A stretch of 64,000 nt of DNA from Ferranicluibacter rubi (GTDB lineage Bacteria > Pseudomonadota > Alphaproteobacteria > Rhizobiales > Rhizobiaceae). The position numbers were made by a program, and so were the translations under genes. The notes beneath the pieces were generated by a model that was not told the origin of the DNA, did no database searches, and worked only from the letters and a program-made list of their open reading frames with translations. The stretch covers positions 124,001 through 188,000 of the forward strand of contig NZ_JAANCM010000009.1 of assembly GCF_011603255.1 (NCBI RefSeq). The letters run 5' to 3'. Of this stretch, positions 1-11,994 are shown one piece after another (position 1 is the first letter of the stretch; each line of letters begins with the position of its first letter).

Positions 1-116
1 CCTTCAACAATCCCAACCAGACATCGGCATGCGGTTGTGGCGAATCGGTCGAACTGAAGCCTGCGGATCTTGCAGCGCTCGCCGCCAAGGGTGATGCGGT
101 GGTGCGGGTCGGCTGA
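1..116 (+). CDS. sufA: Iron-sulfur cluster carrier protein, SufA/HesB/IscA type (C-terminal fragment)
   Basis: Only the last 37 codons are in the window; the gene starts upstream. The visible reading ends in a segment containing NPNQTSACGCGESVELKP. The two cysteines of the C-x-C (CGCG) pair are the conserved C-terminal cluster ligands of A-type Fe-S carriers, and the FNNPN lead-in is typical of the family. These proteins take nascent Fe-S clusters from the Suf or Isc scaffold and pass them to apo-proteins in the cytoplasm. In rhizobia the sufA-type gene usually closes the suf operon, but no suf neighbours are visible here, so ErpA or IscA cannot be excluded. Confidence 0.75.
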   Translation, partial: FNNPNQTSACGCGESVELKPADLAALAAKGDAVVRVG

Positions 117-298
117 CGGGCAACTGCGACGATACGGCCTGGCAAACGTCGGGTTTCATCCTCATTCGTTGGCGTCGATAGCTCACCGGAGACTTTCCGT
201 GCTGTCTGCGACTTTACTTTTGATCTCGCAGCAACCGGCCCGACATTATTCGTCCATATGATATCATCGATACGCACCGAAGTGGCAGAGGCACTGAC

Positions 299-2107
299 TT
301 GCCCAGTCTTGACCGGACGACTCTTGAGGCTCTGTATAACGACCATCCCGACGCCGTTATCGTGACGGCGCCGGGAGGCGCGATCCTTTCGGCAAATGCG
401 GCCGCGGCCAGCCTGTTCGGGTTCGATGCGCGCCTGATGGTCGGCCGACCGTTCTCTCCGCTGCTCGACGAAGCCTTTCCGGATAGCGCGGGCAGCGCGC
501 ATGACATCTCCGTTCTTTACAAACGCGCAGACGGCACGCGCTTTACCGGGATGACACGCACAATCGCAGTTCACGACGCTGGCGATGTGCCGAGAACATC
601 TATCCGGATCATTCGTGCCGAACATCTGCGCGACGCCACGGACGACATACCGTCGATCCGCACTGTGGATACGGCCCTCGACGTGATCGCAGAGGGCATT
701 GCGATCTACGACGAGGACGAACGGCTGATCCTCTGCAACAAGGCCTATCGCCAGCTCTTCGGCCCTGTCGGAGAGCGGCTGCAGATCGGCATGTCGGTGG
801 CCGATTTCGCGCTGCAACTGCTGTCGGAAGAGGGGATGGAGCTGGGATCGGCCGAGGCCGAAGCCTGGATTCGGCGTCAGGTTGATTTGTTCCGCAGAGC
901 GGACGGCATGCCGGAGATCTTCCCTTACAACAACGGGCGGTGGCTGAGGGCTGAGAATACGCTGACCGCCGACGGCAATACCGTTGCCATCCGGGTCGAT
1001 GTGACCGACCTGAAGCAAGTCGAACAGGAGCTGGATCGGCAGCGGCAGGACTATGCGACGCTGGTCGAAACCATACCCGACTTCATCACCCGCATATCGC
1101 CCGACCTCGTCTACACCTTCGTCAACCAGCGTTTCGCCGCCTGTATCGGCTTGTCCGCGGACGCCATTATCGGCCGAAGCTGCCTTGATTTCGTCGTCGA
1201 GGACGATCCGCTGGTGGATATTTTCCGCGGCCTGACGCCGGAGGAGCCGGCCACGGCGCAGGAGCAGTGCCGCGTGTCCGCGAATGGCGTGGAGATCTGG
1301 ATGCTGTGGTCGAACCTCGCGGTCTTCGACGGTCGGCGCCTTGTCGAATATGTCACGGTGGGGCGCGATATCACCGAGATGAAGCGGCAGCAGATGCGCA
1401 TTGCCGAGCAGCGTTCGGAGCTGCAGCGGAAGAACGAGGCGCTGGGGCAATTCACCAGCAGCGTCTCGCACGACCTGAAGGCACCGATGCGGCAGATTTC
1501 CATGTTTGCGGAGATGATCGCCGACGACATCGCGACGGACAAACTGGAAGACGTGCCGGTTTACGCAACGCAGTTGCGGAGCAAATCGCGACGCCTGATG
1601 CAACTGGTCGATAGCCTGCTCGACTATGCGCGGATCGCGGATCGAATCGCGAGCCCGCAGCGCGTGGGCTTGCGCGACGTGGTTGAGGATGCGCTCGGCA
1701 ATCTCCAGAACGATATCGCCGAGAGTGGCGCGCAGATTACGGTCGAGGCGCTTCCCGACGTGATCGGGGATTCGGAGCTCCTGAAGCGCCTCTTCCAGAA
1801 CGTCATCGGCAACGCCATCAAGTACCGGCGGACAGGTGTGGTACCGGAACTGACGATTACGGGATGGCGGGACGGGCGGATCGCGCAGATCGCATTTCCA
1901 GACAATGGCGTCGGTATCGATCCGCAACATGCAGACAGGATCTTCGACATCTTCCAGCGGCTGCACCGGGATGAAAGCATCTTCCCAGGTACCGGCGTCG
2001 GCCTGTCGCTCGCCAGGCGCATTGCGGAGAGCCATGGCGGCACGATCGTGCTCGACCCGGAGTACCGGAACGGCGCGCGCTTTGTCGTCAGTCTTCCGGC
2101 TGCCTGA
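299..2107 (+). CDS. PAS-domain sensor histidine kinase
   Basis: A 602-residue sensor kinase. The N-terminal half has three PAS-like regions: about residues 8-115, a PAS_7-like stretch around 120-235, and about 250-360. They are followed by a coiled linker and a HisKA domain with the H-box SVSHDLKAPMRQ (phosphorylated His391). The HATPase region has an N-box (GNAIKYRR), a G1-box (DNGVGIDP) and a G2-box (GTGVGLSLARRIAESHGG). No membrane segment is visible, so it is probably a cytoplasmic sensor of an unknown cue. The start is TTG at 299, with GAGG about 9 nt upstream. No response regulator is adjacent, so the partner is unknown. Confidence 0.88.
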   Translation: MPSLDRTTLEALYNDHPDAVIVTAPGGAILSANAAAASLFGFDARLMVGRPFSPLLDEAFPDSAGSAHDISVLYKRADGTRFTGMTRTIAVHDAGDVPRTSIRIIRAEHLRDATDDIPSIRTVDTALDVIAEGIAIYDEDERLILCNKAYRQLFGPVGERLQIGMSVADFALQLLSEEGMELGSAEAEAWIRRQVDLFRRADGMPEIFPYNNGRWLRAENTLTADGNTVAIRVDVTDLKQVEQELDRQRQDYATLVETIPDFITRISPDLVYTFVNQRFAACIGLSADAIIGRSCLDFVVEDDPLVDIFRGLTPEEPATAQEQCRVSANGVEIWMLWSNLAVFDGRRLVEYVTVGRDITEMKRQQMRIAEQRSELQRKNEALGQFTSSVSHDLKAPMRQISMFAEMIADDIATDKLEDVPVYATQLRSKSRRLMQLVDSLLDYARIADRIASPQRVGLRDVVEDALGNLQNDIAESGAQITVEALPDVIGDSELLKRLFQNVIGNAIKYRRTGVVPELTITGWRDGRIAQIAFPDNGVGIDPQHADRIFDIFQRLHRDESIFPGTGVGLSLARRIAESHGGTIVLDPEYRNGARFVVSLPAA

Positions 2108-2125
2108 CGAGACGTTCGATGTGAA

Positions 2126-2152
2126 AAGGCCCGCTTGACGAGAGCGGGCCTT
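2126..2152. terminator. Intrinsic terminator-like hairpin between convergent genes
   Basis: A perfect 10-bp stem AAGGCCCGCT / AGCGGGCCTT with a 7-nt loop lies between the kinase stop (2107) and the gcvP stop (2162). It is flanked by an A-run on the left and a T-rich stretch on the right, so it could serve both convergent transcripts. Confidence 0.65.
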
Positions 2153-2161
2153 CCTTCATGC

Positions 2162-5043
<2,882 letters not shown>

Positions 5044-5044
<1 letters not shown>

Positions 5045-5406
5045 CAGGCGATCAGCTCCTTGTAGGCGTCCTCATCCAGCAGCGCATTGGCAGCGGAGGG
5101 GTCGGAGAGTTTCAGCTTGAAGAACCAGCCGGCGCCCTGCGGGTCGCCATTGACGAGCGCGGGGTCCTCAACGATGGCCGGGTTGGTTTCGACAATCTCG
5201 CCGTCCAGCGGACAATAGACGTCGGAGGCAGCCTTGACGGATTCGACGGTTGCGGCGCTCTCGCCCTTGGTGAGGGCCGTGCCGGTTTCGGGCAGTTCCA
5301 CGAAAACGAGGTCGCCGAGCTGGTCGGCAGCGTGCTTGGTGATGCCGACAGTCGCGACGTCGCCGTCGATCTGCAGCCACTCATGTTCGTCGGTGAATTT
5401 CAGCAT
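5044..5406 (-). CDS. gcvH: Glycine cleavage system H protein
   Basis: A 120-residue lipoyl-carrier protein, the usual length for GcvH. The lipoylation lysine is Lys58 in the motif [10 protein letters not shown], inside the beta-barrel region that continues GEIVETN. The protein shuttles the methylamine intermediate between GcvP, GcvT and dihydrolipoamide dehydrogenase. It lies 15 nt downstream of gcvT and touches gcvP by one base, in the standard rhizobial order T-H-P. The ATG is preceded by AGGAGCCGATCCC, with a good ribosome-binding site. Confidence 0.97.
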
Positions 5407-5421
5407 GGGATCGGCTCCTGA

Positions 5422-6576
5422 TCAGCGCTTGTAGGTGGGGGTGATGAAGGGAAGAGCGGAAACGGTCATCGGCAGATACTTGCCGCGCAGTTCCGCGAAA
5501 ACAGTGGTGCCGGGCGTCGCGAGAGGGGTATCGACATAGCCCATGGCGACGGGATGGCCGACGCTGGGCCCGAAGCTGCCGGAGGTGACCTTGCCGACTT
5601 CGGTGGTGCCGGTCGCGTCGGAATAGAGCGTCGCGCCGCCGCGCACCGGCGCCTTGCCGTCCGGCTTCAGGCCGACGCGGCGGATCGCCGTGCCGTTCGT
5701 TTGCGCGTCCAGAATGGCGCCGGCGCCCGGAAAGCCACCGCTGCGAGCGCCGCCCGTACGGCGGGATTTCTGGATGGCCCATTCGAGTGCCGCCTCGATG
5801 GGGCAGGTCGTCGTGTCGATGTCGTTGCCGTAGAGACACAGGCCGGCTTCGAGACGCAGCGAGTCGCGGGCGCCGAGACCGATCGGCAGAACATCGGGAT
5901 GATCGAGCAGGCGACGGGCGATATCCTCGGCCTTATCGGCGGGAATGGAGATCTCGAAACCGTCCTCGCCGGTGTAGCCGGAGCGGGAGATGATGCAGGG
6001 CACGTCGTGGATCAGCGCCTCGGCGACATCCATGAAGCGCATGGCGGCGACATCGGCCCAGAGCTCGGCCAGAACGCCTTCCGCGCGCGGGCCTTGCAGC
6101 GCCAGCAGCGCCCGGTCTTTGAGCAGCGTCAGTTCGAAGCGATCGCCCAGATGCGCCTTCAGATGCGCGAAATCGGCGTGCTTGCAGGCAGCGTTGACCA
6201 CGATGAGGAACCGGCCGGGCAGGCGCGCAATCATCAGGTCGTCGAGGATGCCGCCGGTCTCATCGGTGAAGAGGGCGTAGCGCTGGCGGCCTTCGGCAAT
6301 GCCGAGCACATCGACGGGCACGAGGCTTTCCAGAGCCAGCGCCGCGTCTTCCAGCGTGCCGGATGCGGCGCGCAGCTCGACCTGGCCCATATGGGACACG
6401 TCGAACAGACCGGCGGCGTCGCGGGTATGCAAATGCTCCTTTAGGACGCCAGCGGGATACTGAACCGGCATGTCGTAGCCGGCGAAGGGCACCATGCGGG
6501 CGCCGAGGGAGAGATGCAGGGCGTGTAACGGCGTCTGCTTCAGCGGGGCGTCGTTCAAGGCTGTGTGATCGTCCAA
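5422..6576 (-). CDS. gcvT: Glycine cleavage system aminomethyltransferase (T protein)
   Basis: GcvT transfers the one-carbon unit from the aminomethyl-lipoyl H-protein to tetrahydrofolate and releases ammonia. The protein has the folate-binding GCV_T fold: GARMVPFAGYDMPVQY near the N-terminus, DVSHMGQ, and SRSGYTGEDGFEI in the middle. I place the start at the TTG at 6576 (384 residues) because GGAG sits 7 nt upstream and homologous proteins begin close to LKQTPLHALH. An in-frame start as far up as 6624 would add 16 residues without a clear ribosome site. It is the first gene of gcvTHP, about 68 nt downstream of the glycine riboswitch. Confidence 0.95.
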   Translation of the reverse strand: MDDHTALNDAPLKQTPLHALHLSLGARMVPFAGYDMPVQYPAGVLKEHLHTRDAAGLFDVSHMGQVELRAASGTLEDAALALESLVPVDVLGIAEGRQRYALFTDETGGILDDLMIARLPGRFLIVVNAACKHADFAHLKAHLGDRFELTLLKDRALLALQGPRAEGVLAELWADVAAMRFMDVAEALIHDVPCIISRSGYTGEDGFEISIPADKAEDIARRLLDHPDVLPIGLGARDSLRLEAGLCLYGNDIDTTTCPIEAALEWAIQKSRRTGGARSGGFPGAGAILDAQTNGTAIRRVGLKPDGKAPVRGGATLYSDATGTTEVGKVTSGSFGPSVGHPVAMGYVDTPLATPGTTVFAELRGKYLPMTVSALPFITPTYKR

Positions 6577-6643
6577 ATCCGGTCTCCAGGTTGGCGCCAT
6601 GCGCCGGCTCGTGTCAACGCGCACGGAGTCGTGACGTCGAATG

Positions 6644-6795
6644 AGCCCCCTCTGTTCCTGTGCCTGAGATTGTTATCCCTTCGGCGAGCGAAATGCTTCT
6701 CTCCAGAGTCCTGCCGGCATCCTGATGGTTCGTGGGCCTGAGAGTTTCCGGGGCGGTTGCTCCTTCGGCACCAGCTCGAAGCTGGATTCTCCCAA
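6644..6795 (-). promoter_or_regulatory. Tandem glycine riboswitch upstream of gcvT
   Basis: On the minus strand there are two consecutive glycine aptamers. Aptamer 1 has GGGAGAATCC, then GCCGAAGGAGCAA, then ACTCTCAGGC. Aptamer 2 has CTGGAGAG, then GCCGAAGGGATAACA, then ATCTCAGGCACAGGAACAGAG. GCCGAAGG...CTCAGGc is the conserved core of the glycine riboswitch (gcvT element). The two-aptamer layout and position just ahead of the gcvTHP operon match the known glycine-activated arrangement. No strong terminator stem is visible between aptamer 2 and the gcvT start, so control may act on translation. That last point is inference. Confidence 0.95.
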
Positions 6796-7001
6796 CAAGA
6801 TCGGGTTCAGATAAGAAGGATAGGGCATCCTTGGCAAGCGGAAAATGTCGCAACGACCAAGATTTTCGTCGTCGCTGGCATGGTGCGGAAAGCGCGCCGA
6901 CGTGCGGACATGCCCGTTTCCGGCTTTGCTTTATGCCGGGCTCGCGATAGCAATGTGGCCGCACCCTTTACTCTCGCGCGGACGCGCCTGGAGACGACGA
7001 C

Positions 7002-7490
7002 ATGCCTTCGGTCAAGACCATCCTCGTTGCCGCCCTGTCGATGGCATTGCCTATGACGCTTGCCGCCATGCCAGCCGTATCGGCCAAAACCGCCAACAGC
7101 GGTGGACAGGTCGTTGCGGGCGCGCTGACACTCTCCGGCGGCACGGCCAAGCCGATGCCGCCCGGGGCGAAGGTCGGGGGCGGGGGGCTGACGATCGTCA
7201 ATGCGGGGCCAACCGACGACAGGCTCGTTGCGGTCGAGAGCCCTGCGGCCGGTCGAGTCGAACTGCATGAGATGACGATGGACAACGATGTGATGCGCAT
7301 GCGCAAGCTCGACGGCATTCCTGTGCCGGCGGGGCAAACGGTGACGCTCGCCGGCGGTGGGCTGCATCTGATGTTCATGGATGTTGCAAAGCCATTTCGC
7401 CAGGGCGACACAATCCCGCTGACGCTGACCTTCGAAACCGCGGGGAAGATTGCCTATGAACTCCCGGTGGGCACGCTCGCCGGACAGTAA
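7002..7490 (+). CDS. Periplasmic copper chaperone, PCu(A)C family
   Basis: A 162-residue exported protein with a signal peptide over about the first 27 residues (ending VSAK). The mature part has the PCuAC/DUF461 copper-binding pattern H-M-x(n)-M-x(n)-H-x-M: HEMTMDNDVMRMRKL, followed about 20 residues later by LHLMFMDV. Family members bind Cu(I) in the periplasm and help deliver copper to the CuA or CuB site of cytochrome oxidase. No Sco or oxidase gene is adjacent. It converges with the MscS gene; the two stop codons lie about 10 nt apart. Confidence 0.88.
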   Translation: MPSVKTILVAALSMALPMTLAAMPAVSAKTANSGGQVVAGALTLSGGTAKPMPPGAKVGGGGLTIVNAGPTDDRLVAVESPAAGRVELHEMTMDNDVMRMRKLDGIPVPAGQTVTLAGGGLHLMFMDVAKPFRQGDTIPLTLTFETAGKIAYELPVGTLAGQ

Positions 7491-7499
7491 TTTGCCGTC

Positions 7500-8618
7500 T
7501 CAGGCCTGTGCGCGCATGGGTGTGGTGACGGCGATATTACCGACGGCATCCGCGGTCTTGAGTTCCGCGCGCAGGTGCGGAAGGGCGGTGGGATAGGTCT
7601 GCGCGATGAAGCCGATGATCTTCTCGCGCATCTCGCAACGCAGGTCGAAGGCGCGTGCGGCATTGGATGCCGAGCAGAGGATGCGGATCTCCACCGTCTC
7701 AGGTTTCAGGTCCGTCACCGCGATATTGATGACCTGCCCATCCCAGAGCGGGGACGCCGCGGCGATCTTCTCGGCTTCCTTCCGCACGGCATCGACGGGT
7801 ACGCTGTAGTCGAGATAGACCATCACGGTGCCGATCAGAGCGGCGGTTTCGCGGGTCCAGTTCTGGAACGGCTTTTCGATGAAGTAGCTGAGTGGCAGCA
7901 CGAGACGGCGCCAGTCCCAGATCTTGACGACGACATAGGTCGCGGTGATCTCCTCCACATTCCCCCATTCGCCTTCGATCAGCAGCGCATCGTCCAGACG
8001 GATGGGCTGGGTGATGGCAAGCTGAATACCTGCGAAGAGGTTCTTGAGCACCGGCTGTAGCGCCAGACCGAGCACGATGCCCGCAACGCCCGCAGAGGCG
8101 AGAAGGCTGACGCCATATTGCTGCACGGCCGGAAATGTCATCAGGCAGGCGGCAACGCCGAAGATGATGATAACGAGGCCGGCGATGCGTTCCATGATCC
8201 GCGACTGCGTGACGTGCTTGCGTGCGAGGAGATTGTCTTCCGCATCGAGCTTGAAGCGTCGCAAATAAACCGTCGTCCAGATGTGCAGCGTCACCTTGCC
8301 TATCCAGGCGAAGACGAGGATGAAACCGAGCAGCAGGATATGATGCAGGGTCTCAGCCTGACTAGCCGTCAACGGCGCGATGGAGACGCCGAAGGAAAGG
8401 GCGACCATGATGGCCACCAGCCGGGTCGGGCGCTCCGAGCGTGCCACCAGCGACCGCCAGAACAGATCGTACTTCGCGGCAATCCGCGTCGCGATCTCGA
8501 ACAGGATCCTGTGGACGAAGATACCGATGCCGAACAGCAGCGCAAGAAGGATGACGCTGACAGCCCACGCGGGCACCCAGCGCAGGGATTGGTCCAGCCA
8601 TGTGATCATATCGCTCAT
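7500..8618 (-). CDS. Small-conductance mechanosensitive channel, MscS family
   Basis: A 372-residue membrane protein with several hydrophobic helices in the first half: about residues 15-38, 60-85, 90-115 and 135-180. The MscS pore-lining signature GVSLLASAGVAGIVLGLALQ is followed by LKNLFAGIQLAITQPIRLDD, where the cytoplasmic beta domain begins. The second half (IEGEWGNVEEITATYVVVKIWDWRR) is the MscS beta/vestibule domain. Such channels open under membrane tension during osmotic downshock. The ribosome site before the ATG at 8618 is weak; an in-frame ATG three codons in is an alternative. Confidence 0.9.
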   Translation of the reverse strand: MSDMITWLDQSLRWVPAWAVSVILLALLFGIGIFVHRILFEIATRIAAKYDLFWRSLVARSERPTRLVAIMVALSFGVSIAPLTASQAETLHHILLLGFILVFAWIGKVTLHIWTTVYLRRFKLDAEDNLLARKHVTQSRIMERIAGLVIIIFGVAACLMTFPAVQQYGVSLLASAGVAGIVLGLALQPVLKNLFAGIQLAITQPIRLDDALLIEGEWGNVEEITATYVVVKIWDWRRLVLPLSYFIEKPFQNWTRETAALIGTVMVYLDYSVPVDAVRKEAEKIAAASPLWDGQVINIAVTDLKPETVEIRILCSASNAARAFDLRCEMREKIIGFIAQTYPTALPHLRAELKTADAVGNIAVTTPMRAQA

Positions 8619-8795
8619 GCGAAGAGGTTAGGGTGCGTTGCAGCATTGTGTAGGCCCGACGTCGGCTTTTCTGGCGCGCTTGCCGTTGCAAGCGGGGTTC
8701 AGGAAAGATTAACCATGTAAGGCGAGTGTGTTAGCGGTGCGCTTCACGCGCCGCTGCGACACAACTTCGTCGCGATTGTGATCGATAGAGGCCGC

Positions 8796-9824
8796 ATGCC
8801 AGCATTTCCTCGCCTGAAAGCCCTTCGCAAGGCCTGCGTCCAGACTGTCGCTATCGCCGCGCTCGGCATGGCGCTCAGCGGCTGCATGGCGCTCGACATG
8901 ACGGAAGCGCCGCCGAAGCTGTCGTCGAAGATGGTGGCGGAGATGACGCGCAAGGGCATGAAGGCGGAGAGCCCGGTGCTCGTGCGCATCTTCAAGCAGG
9001 AAAGCGAACTGGAGATCTGGAAGGTCGATCGCAGCGGCAAATACGCTCTGTTGAAAACCTATCCGATCTGCCGATGGTCGGGCGATCTCGGGCCGAAGCG
9101 GAAGTCGGGCGACCGGCATGCGCCAGAGGGCTTCTACCATGTCACCAAGGGCATGCTCAATCCGAACTCCCAGTTCTACGTGTCGTTCAACCTCGGTTAT
9201 CCCAACCGGCTGGAAAGCGCGCTCGGCTACACGGGCGAGGCGCTGATGGTGCATGGCGCCTGCTCGTCGTCGGGCTGCTATGCGATGACCGACCAGGGTG
9301 TGGGCGAAATCTACGCGATTGTCGCGCGGGCGCTTGAGGGGGGGCAGCCGAGCTTTCAGGTACAGGCCTATCCGTTCCGCATGACCGCCCAGAATATGGC
9401 GGCCCATCGCGGCGATCCTGATCTTGCCTTTTGGCGCATCCTGAAAGAGGGCTACGATGCCTTCGATATCACCCGCCGACAGCCGAAAGTGTCTGCCTGC
9501 GGTGGGCGCTACGTGTTCGACAAGACGTTCCTGAACGGCGAACCGACGGACCCTCTTGCGCCGTGCCCGGAGGCCGCGCCCGGCATCGAGCCGCAGGCGC
9601 TTGCCAAGATCGCAGAAGAGAGCCGCGCGATCGACGCTCTCATCGGCGGACCCGCGCCGATTGCTGCTTCCATGAGCGCTTATGTCGATGGCGGCATGCA
9701 TCCGGTTTTCCGCACACTCCTGAAACAAACGGGCGCCAAGGGCATGGCGGCGAAGGTGTCCGGTACGAAGTACCCGATCAGCCGGCCGGACGCAGCTCTC
9801 GCCGATCCGTTCGCCGGGAAATAG
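8796..9824 (+). CDS. L,D-transpeptidase (YkuD fold) lipoprotein, YafK-like
   Basis: A secreted enzyme with a lipoprotein signal ending in LSGC, so the mature protein should be anchored in a membrane through that cysteine. The catalytic YkuD motif is HGACSSSGCYAM, with the nucleophile Cys161 counted from the chosen start. The preceding KTYPICRWSGDLGPKRKSGD segment is typical of the YafK/murein L,D-transpeptidase branch, which acts on peptidoglycan stem peptides or attached lipoproteins. I prefer ATG 8796, preceded by AGAGG, over GTG 8778 in the same frame. The C-terminal 100 residues have no recognisable domain. It stands alone. Confidence 0.85.
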   Translation: MPAFPRLKALRKACVQTVAIAALGMALSGCMALDMTEAPPKLSSKMVAEMTRKGMKAESPVLVRIFKQESELEIWKVDRSGKYALLKTYPICRWSGDLGPKRKSGDRHAPEGFYHVTKGMLNPNSQFYVSFNLGYPNRLESALGYTGEALMVHGACSSSGCYAMTDQGVGEIYAIVARALEGGQPSFQVQAYPFRMTAQNMAAHRGDPDLAFWRILKEGYDAFDITRRQPKVSACGGRYVFDKTFLNGEPTDPLAPCPEAAPGIEPQALAKIAEESRAIDALIGGPAPIAASMSAYVDGGMHPVFRTLLKQTGAKGMAAKVSGTKYPISRPDAALADPFAGK

Positions 9825-10074
9825 GGTAACAGCCGGCGCTGGCGCGCCGACCGTCTTGGCGTCATTGGATGCGCCCGCGACGGGCCGTGAAGATCAGAGC
9901 GATTCGCCGTCGTTCACCATGCGCATTAGCTATGCTCGATATTAAAAAGCTGGCGATGATCGCACCTATATTGTCGAGTCTCATTACCTCCTGTAGCAAT
10001 CTTTCCCGTGTCCCTCGCCATTCCGGCAGGGACGCCCGATGACAATCGGGACATTCGATCTCGGGGGAGATTTC

Positions 10075-10434
10075 ATGAAGACCTTTATTCGTATTGCCTT
10101 TGCAACAACCATTCTTCTTGCCGGCCCTGTTAGCTCGGCCTTCGCCTTCGGCGCGATCGCCGTCAACGACGAACAGGGCATGGCGGCCGACGAAGCCGGC
10201 TATGGAATGGGTTGGGGAAGCTCCCGCAAGGAAGCCGAACGCAACGCCGTTCAGGAGTGCAAGTCGGCCGGAAACGATGACTGCAAGGTTGCCGTATGGT
10301 TCGAACAGTGCGGCGCCTATGCCGGCGATCGCGTCAATTACGGCATCGGCTATGGCTCGACCCAGAAGGCGGCCGAGACGATGGCGACGAAGGATTGCCC
10401 GAACTGCAAGATCGTCGTTTCGGATTGCCAGTAG
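10075..10434 (+). CDS. Secreted DUF4189-domain protein
   Basis: A 119-residue exported protein. The start at 10075 is set by a strong GGGGGAGA ribosome site 4 nt upstream and by a clean signal peptide ending AFAFG; an ATG 12 codons upstream would spoil the signal. The mature part has two repeats of a GYG-S-...-A-x-x-A-...-C pattern (YGMGWGSSRKEAERNAVQEC and YGIGYGSTQKAAETMATKDC) with paired cysteines, as in DUF4189. The molecular function is not known. Confidence 0.8.
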   Translation: MKTFIRIAFATTILLAGPVSSAFAFGAIAVNDEQGMAADEAGYGMGWGSSRKEAERNAVQECKSAGNDDCKVAVWFEQCGAYAGDRVNYGIGYGSTQKAAETMATKDCPNCKIVVSDCQ

Positions 10435-10465
10435 GCCAAACCCAACTCTCGCGTTGTCTCAGAGC

Positions 10466-10603
10466 CTAAAGGCGCTGAATGGACTCGATGTTCGCCCGGG
10501 GCGCCGCGGTGCCCCGGTGCGGAACGAGGACGATGGTCAGGACCGTCGCGACGAGCGATGCTATCAGTATGACGCCGAGGGGCAGGGAAGTGGGTCTCAT
10601 CAT
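10466..10603 (-). CDS. Possible small single-span membrane protein
   Basis: A 45-residue reading frame starting MMRPTSLPLGVILIASLV. It has one hydrophobic helix (about residues 7-28), then a short charged tail HRGTAAPRANIESIQRL. The ribosome site ahead of the ATG is weak (GCGGACG). I do not recognise a family. The composition fits a small membrane protein and nothing else is coded here, but a chance frame is possible. Confidence 0.35.
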   Translation of the reverse strand: MMRPTSLPLGVILIASLVATVLTIVLVPHRGTAAPRANIESIQRL

Positions 10604-10872
10604 GGCAGCGTCCGCTTGGTCGACTGAAGGCGATCGCGCGGCGCAGGGCATCGCAGGATTCGCTCCAAAACATTGATCTCATACACGCTTCTGGACCGGT
10701 GAGCCGGGCGCTTGCGCAGTGATCTCATTGTGCCGGGAGAAACTGTCCGCAAGCTGTCCACCGAACGGGGCAGGCGCGCTAAGGCCCTGCGGAAATCACG
10801 AAGTGTTGCGCCCGGAATGCTTGCGTGACGTCTGTTCGATCTTACATCGGTGCAAATGAAGGATGGTGCGCC

Positions 10873-10968
10873 ATGTATAAGTTCATGATGAAGGAATTGA
10901 TCGTCGTTATAGCGGCGCTGTGCGCCATATCAGGCTTGACGTTCGCCATGCTCGCCGTGTCGGTATAA
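10873..10968 (+). CDS. Possible very small membrane peptide (31 residues)
   Basis: The frame encodes MYKFMMKELIVVIAAL and continues as one hydrophobic helix to the end (LAVSV). It is preceded by GAAGGA about 9 nt before the ATG. Small hydrophobic peptides of this design are common in rhizobia, but no family is recognised. Support is the ribosome site plus the membrane-helix composition only. Confidence 0.45.
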   Translation: MYKFMMKELIVVIAALCAISGLTFAMLAVSV

Positions 10969-11007
10969 CAACGGGCGTCTTGATGCCGTGCGGTAAAGTC
11001 CGCGTCG

Positions 11008-11145
11008 TTAGAGAACAAATATCCCGATGACCATTGCGATGGGGACGGGGACACCCACCAGCCAAACGAGAAGCTCGCGAATCATAAAGGTACTGTAGTC
11101 GTCGTGATCGACGCCTCTTCGCGGCCGTTGTTTCCTGGCTTCCAT
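11008..11145 (-). CDS. Small membrane protein with charged N-terminus
   Basis: A 45-residue protein. The start at 11145 is chosen because GGAG lies 9 nt upstream; an ATG 17 codons further up has no such site. The N-terminal part is basic and polar (MEARKQRPRRGVDHDDYSTF), followed by one hydrophobic helix (LLVWLVGVPVPIAMVIGIFVL, about residues 25-45). It looks like a conserved rhizobial small membrane protein, but I cannot name a family or function. Confidence 0.55.
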   Translation of the reverse strand: MEARKQRPRRGVDHDDYSTFMIRELLVWLVGVPVPIAMVIGIFVL

Positions 11146-11260
11146 CACCGCTATCTCCTGTTTCAGCCCGCTTACTGCCGCTTCAACCAGGAACACACGT
11201 TTTCGTTCCGCGTCAGATAACGCGATATGAGATGGCCCGTTCCTCAGGACTTGTGATCGT

Positions 11261-11503
<243 letters not shown>

Positions 11504-11599
11504 TTATTTAGGTTTTTCGGAAACGACGTCTGTGACAGAATGTTCCTTGCAGGGAACCCTGGCGGGTATGATGTAGAGCTGGCTGTCCGATGGGGAGAG

Positions 11600-11675
<76 letters not shown>

Positions 11676-11994
11676 CCGCGCCGGTCACCTGGGCGGCCGG
11701 CGAAAGTTGGCGGAGATATGCATAGGCGCGCGGTTGCGGTCAACCCATAAATCCATGGATCCCCGATTTCGCGGCGACGGGCAGCCCATGGCGCGGGATG
11801 CCGGGAGGACCTGAATGCCTTCAGGACGTGCGCAAGCAGCATGGGGTTCAATGGCGGGTTCGTCCTCGACGGGCGTCACGTCTCCTGCATGCGGCGTCTG
11901 GCACCATTGCTGGCGACGCGCTCGCGCGGTAACACCGTTACCAGCCGTGTGGTGCTGTCCTGCGCGACCGCGCGTCGTCTCTGAGGAACTGGTT
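11676..11994. other. Intergenic stretch, nothing recognised
   Basis: About 320 nt between tRNA-Lys and the ccdA-like gene. The frames that cross it have no ribosome site or family resemblance. It presumably holds the promoters of both neighbours, but I see no convincing element. Confidence 0.5.

Noticed and set aside
252-268. CATATGATAT shared between the sensor-kinase upstream region and the GntR upstream region (near 21897)
   Set aside because: A 10-bp AT-rich palindromic match at two distant sites is weak evidence for a shared operator; it could be chance.
6614-6964. A minus-strand 116-codon frame upstream of gcvT
   Set aside because: It lies across the tandem glycine riboswitch; the conserved RNA cores explain this sequence.
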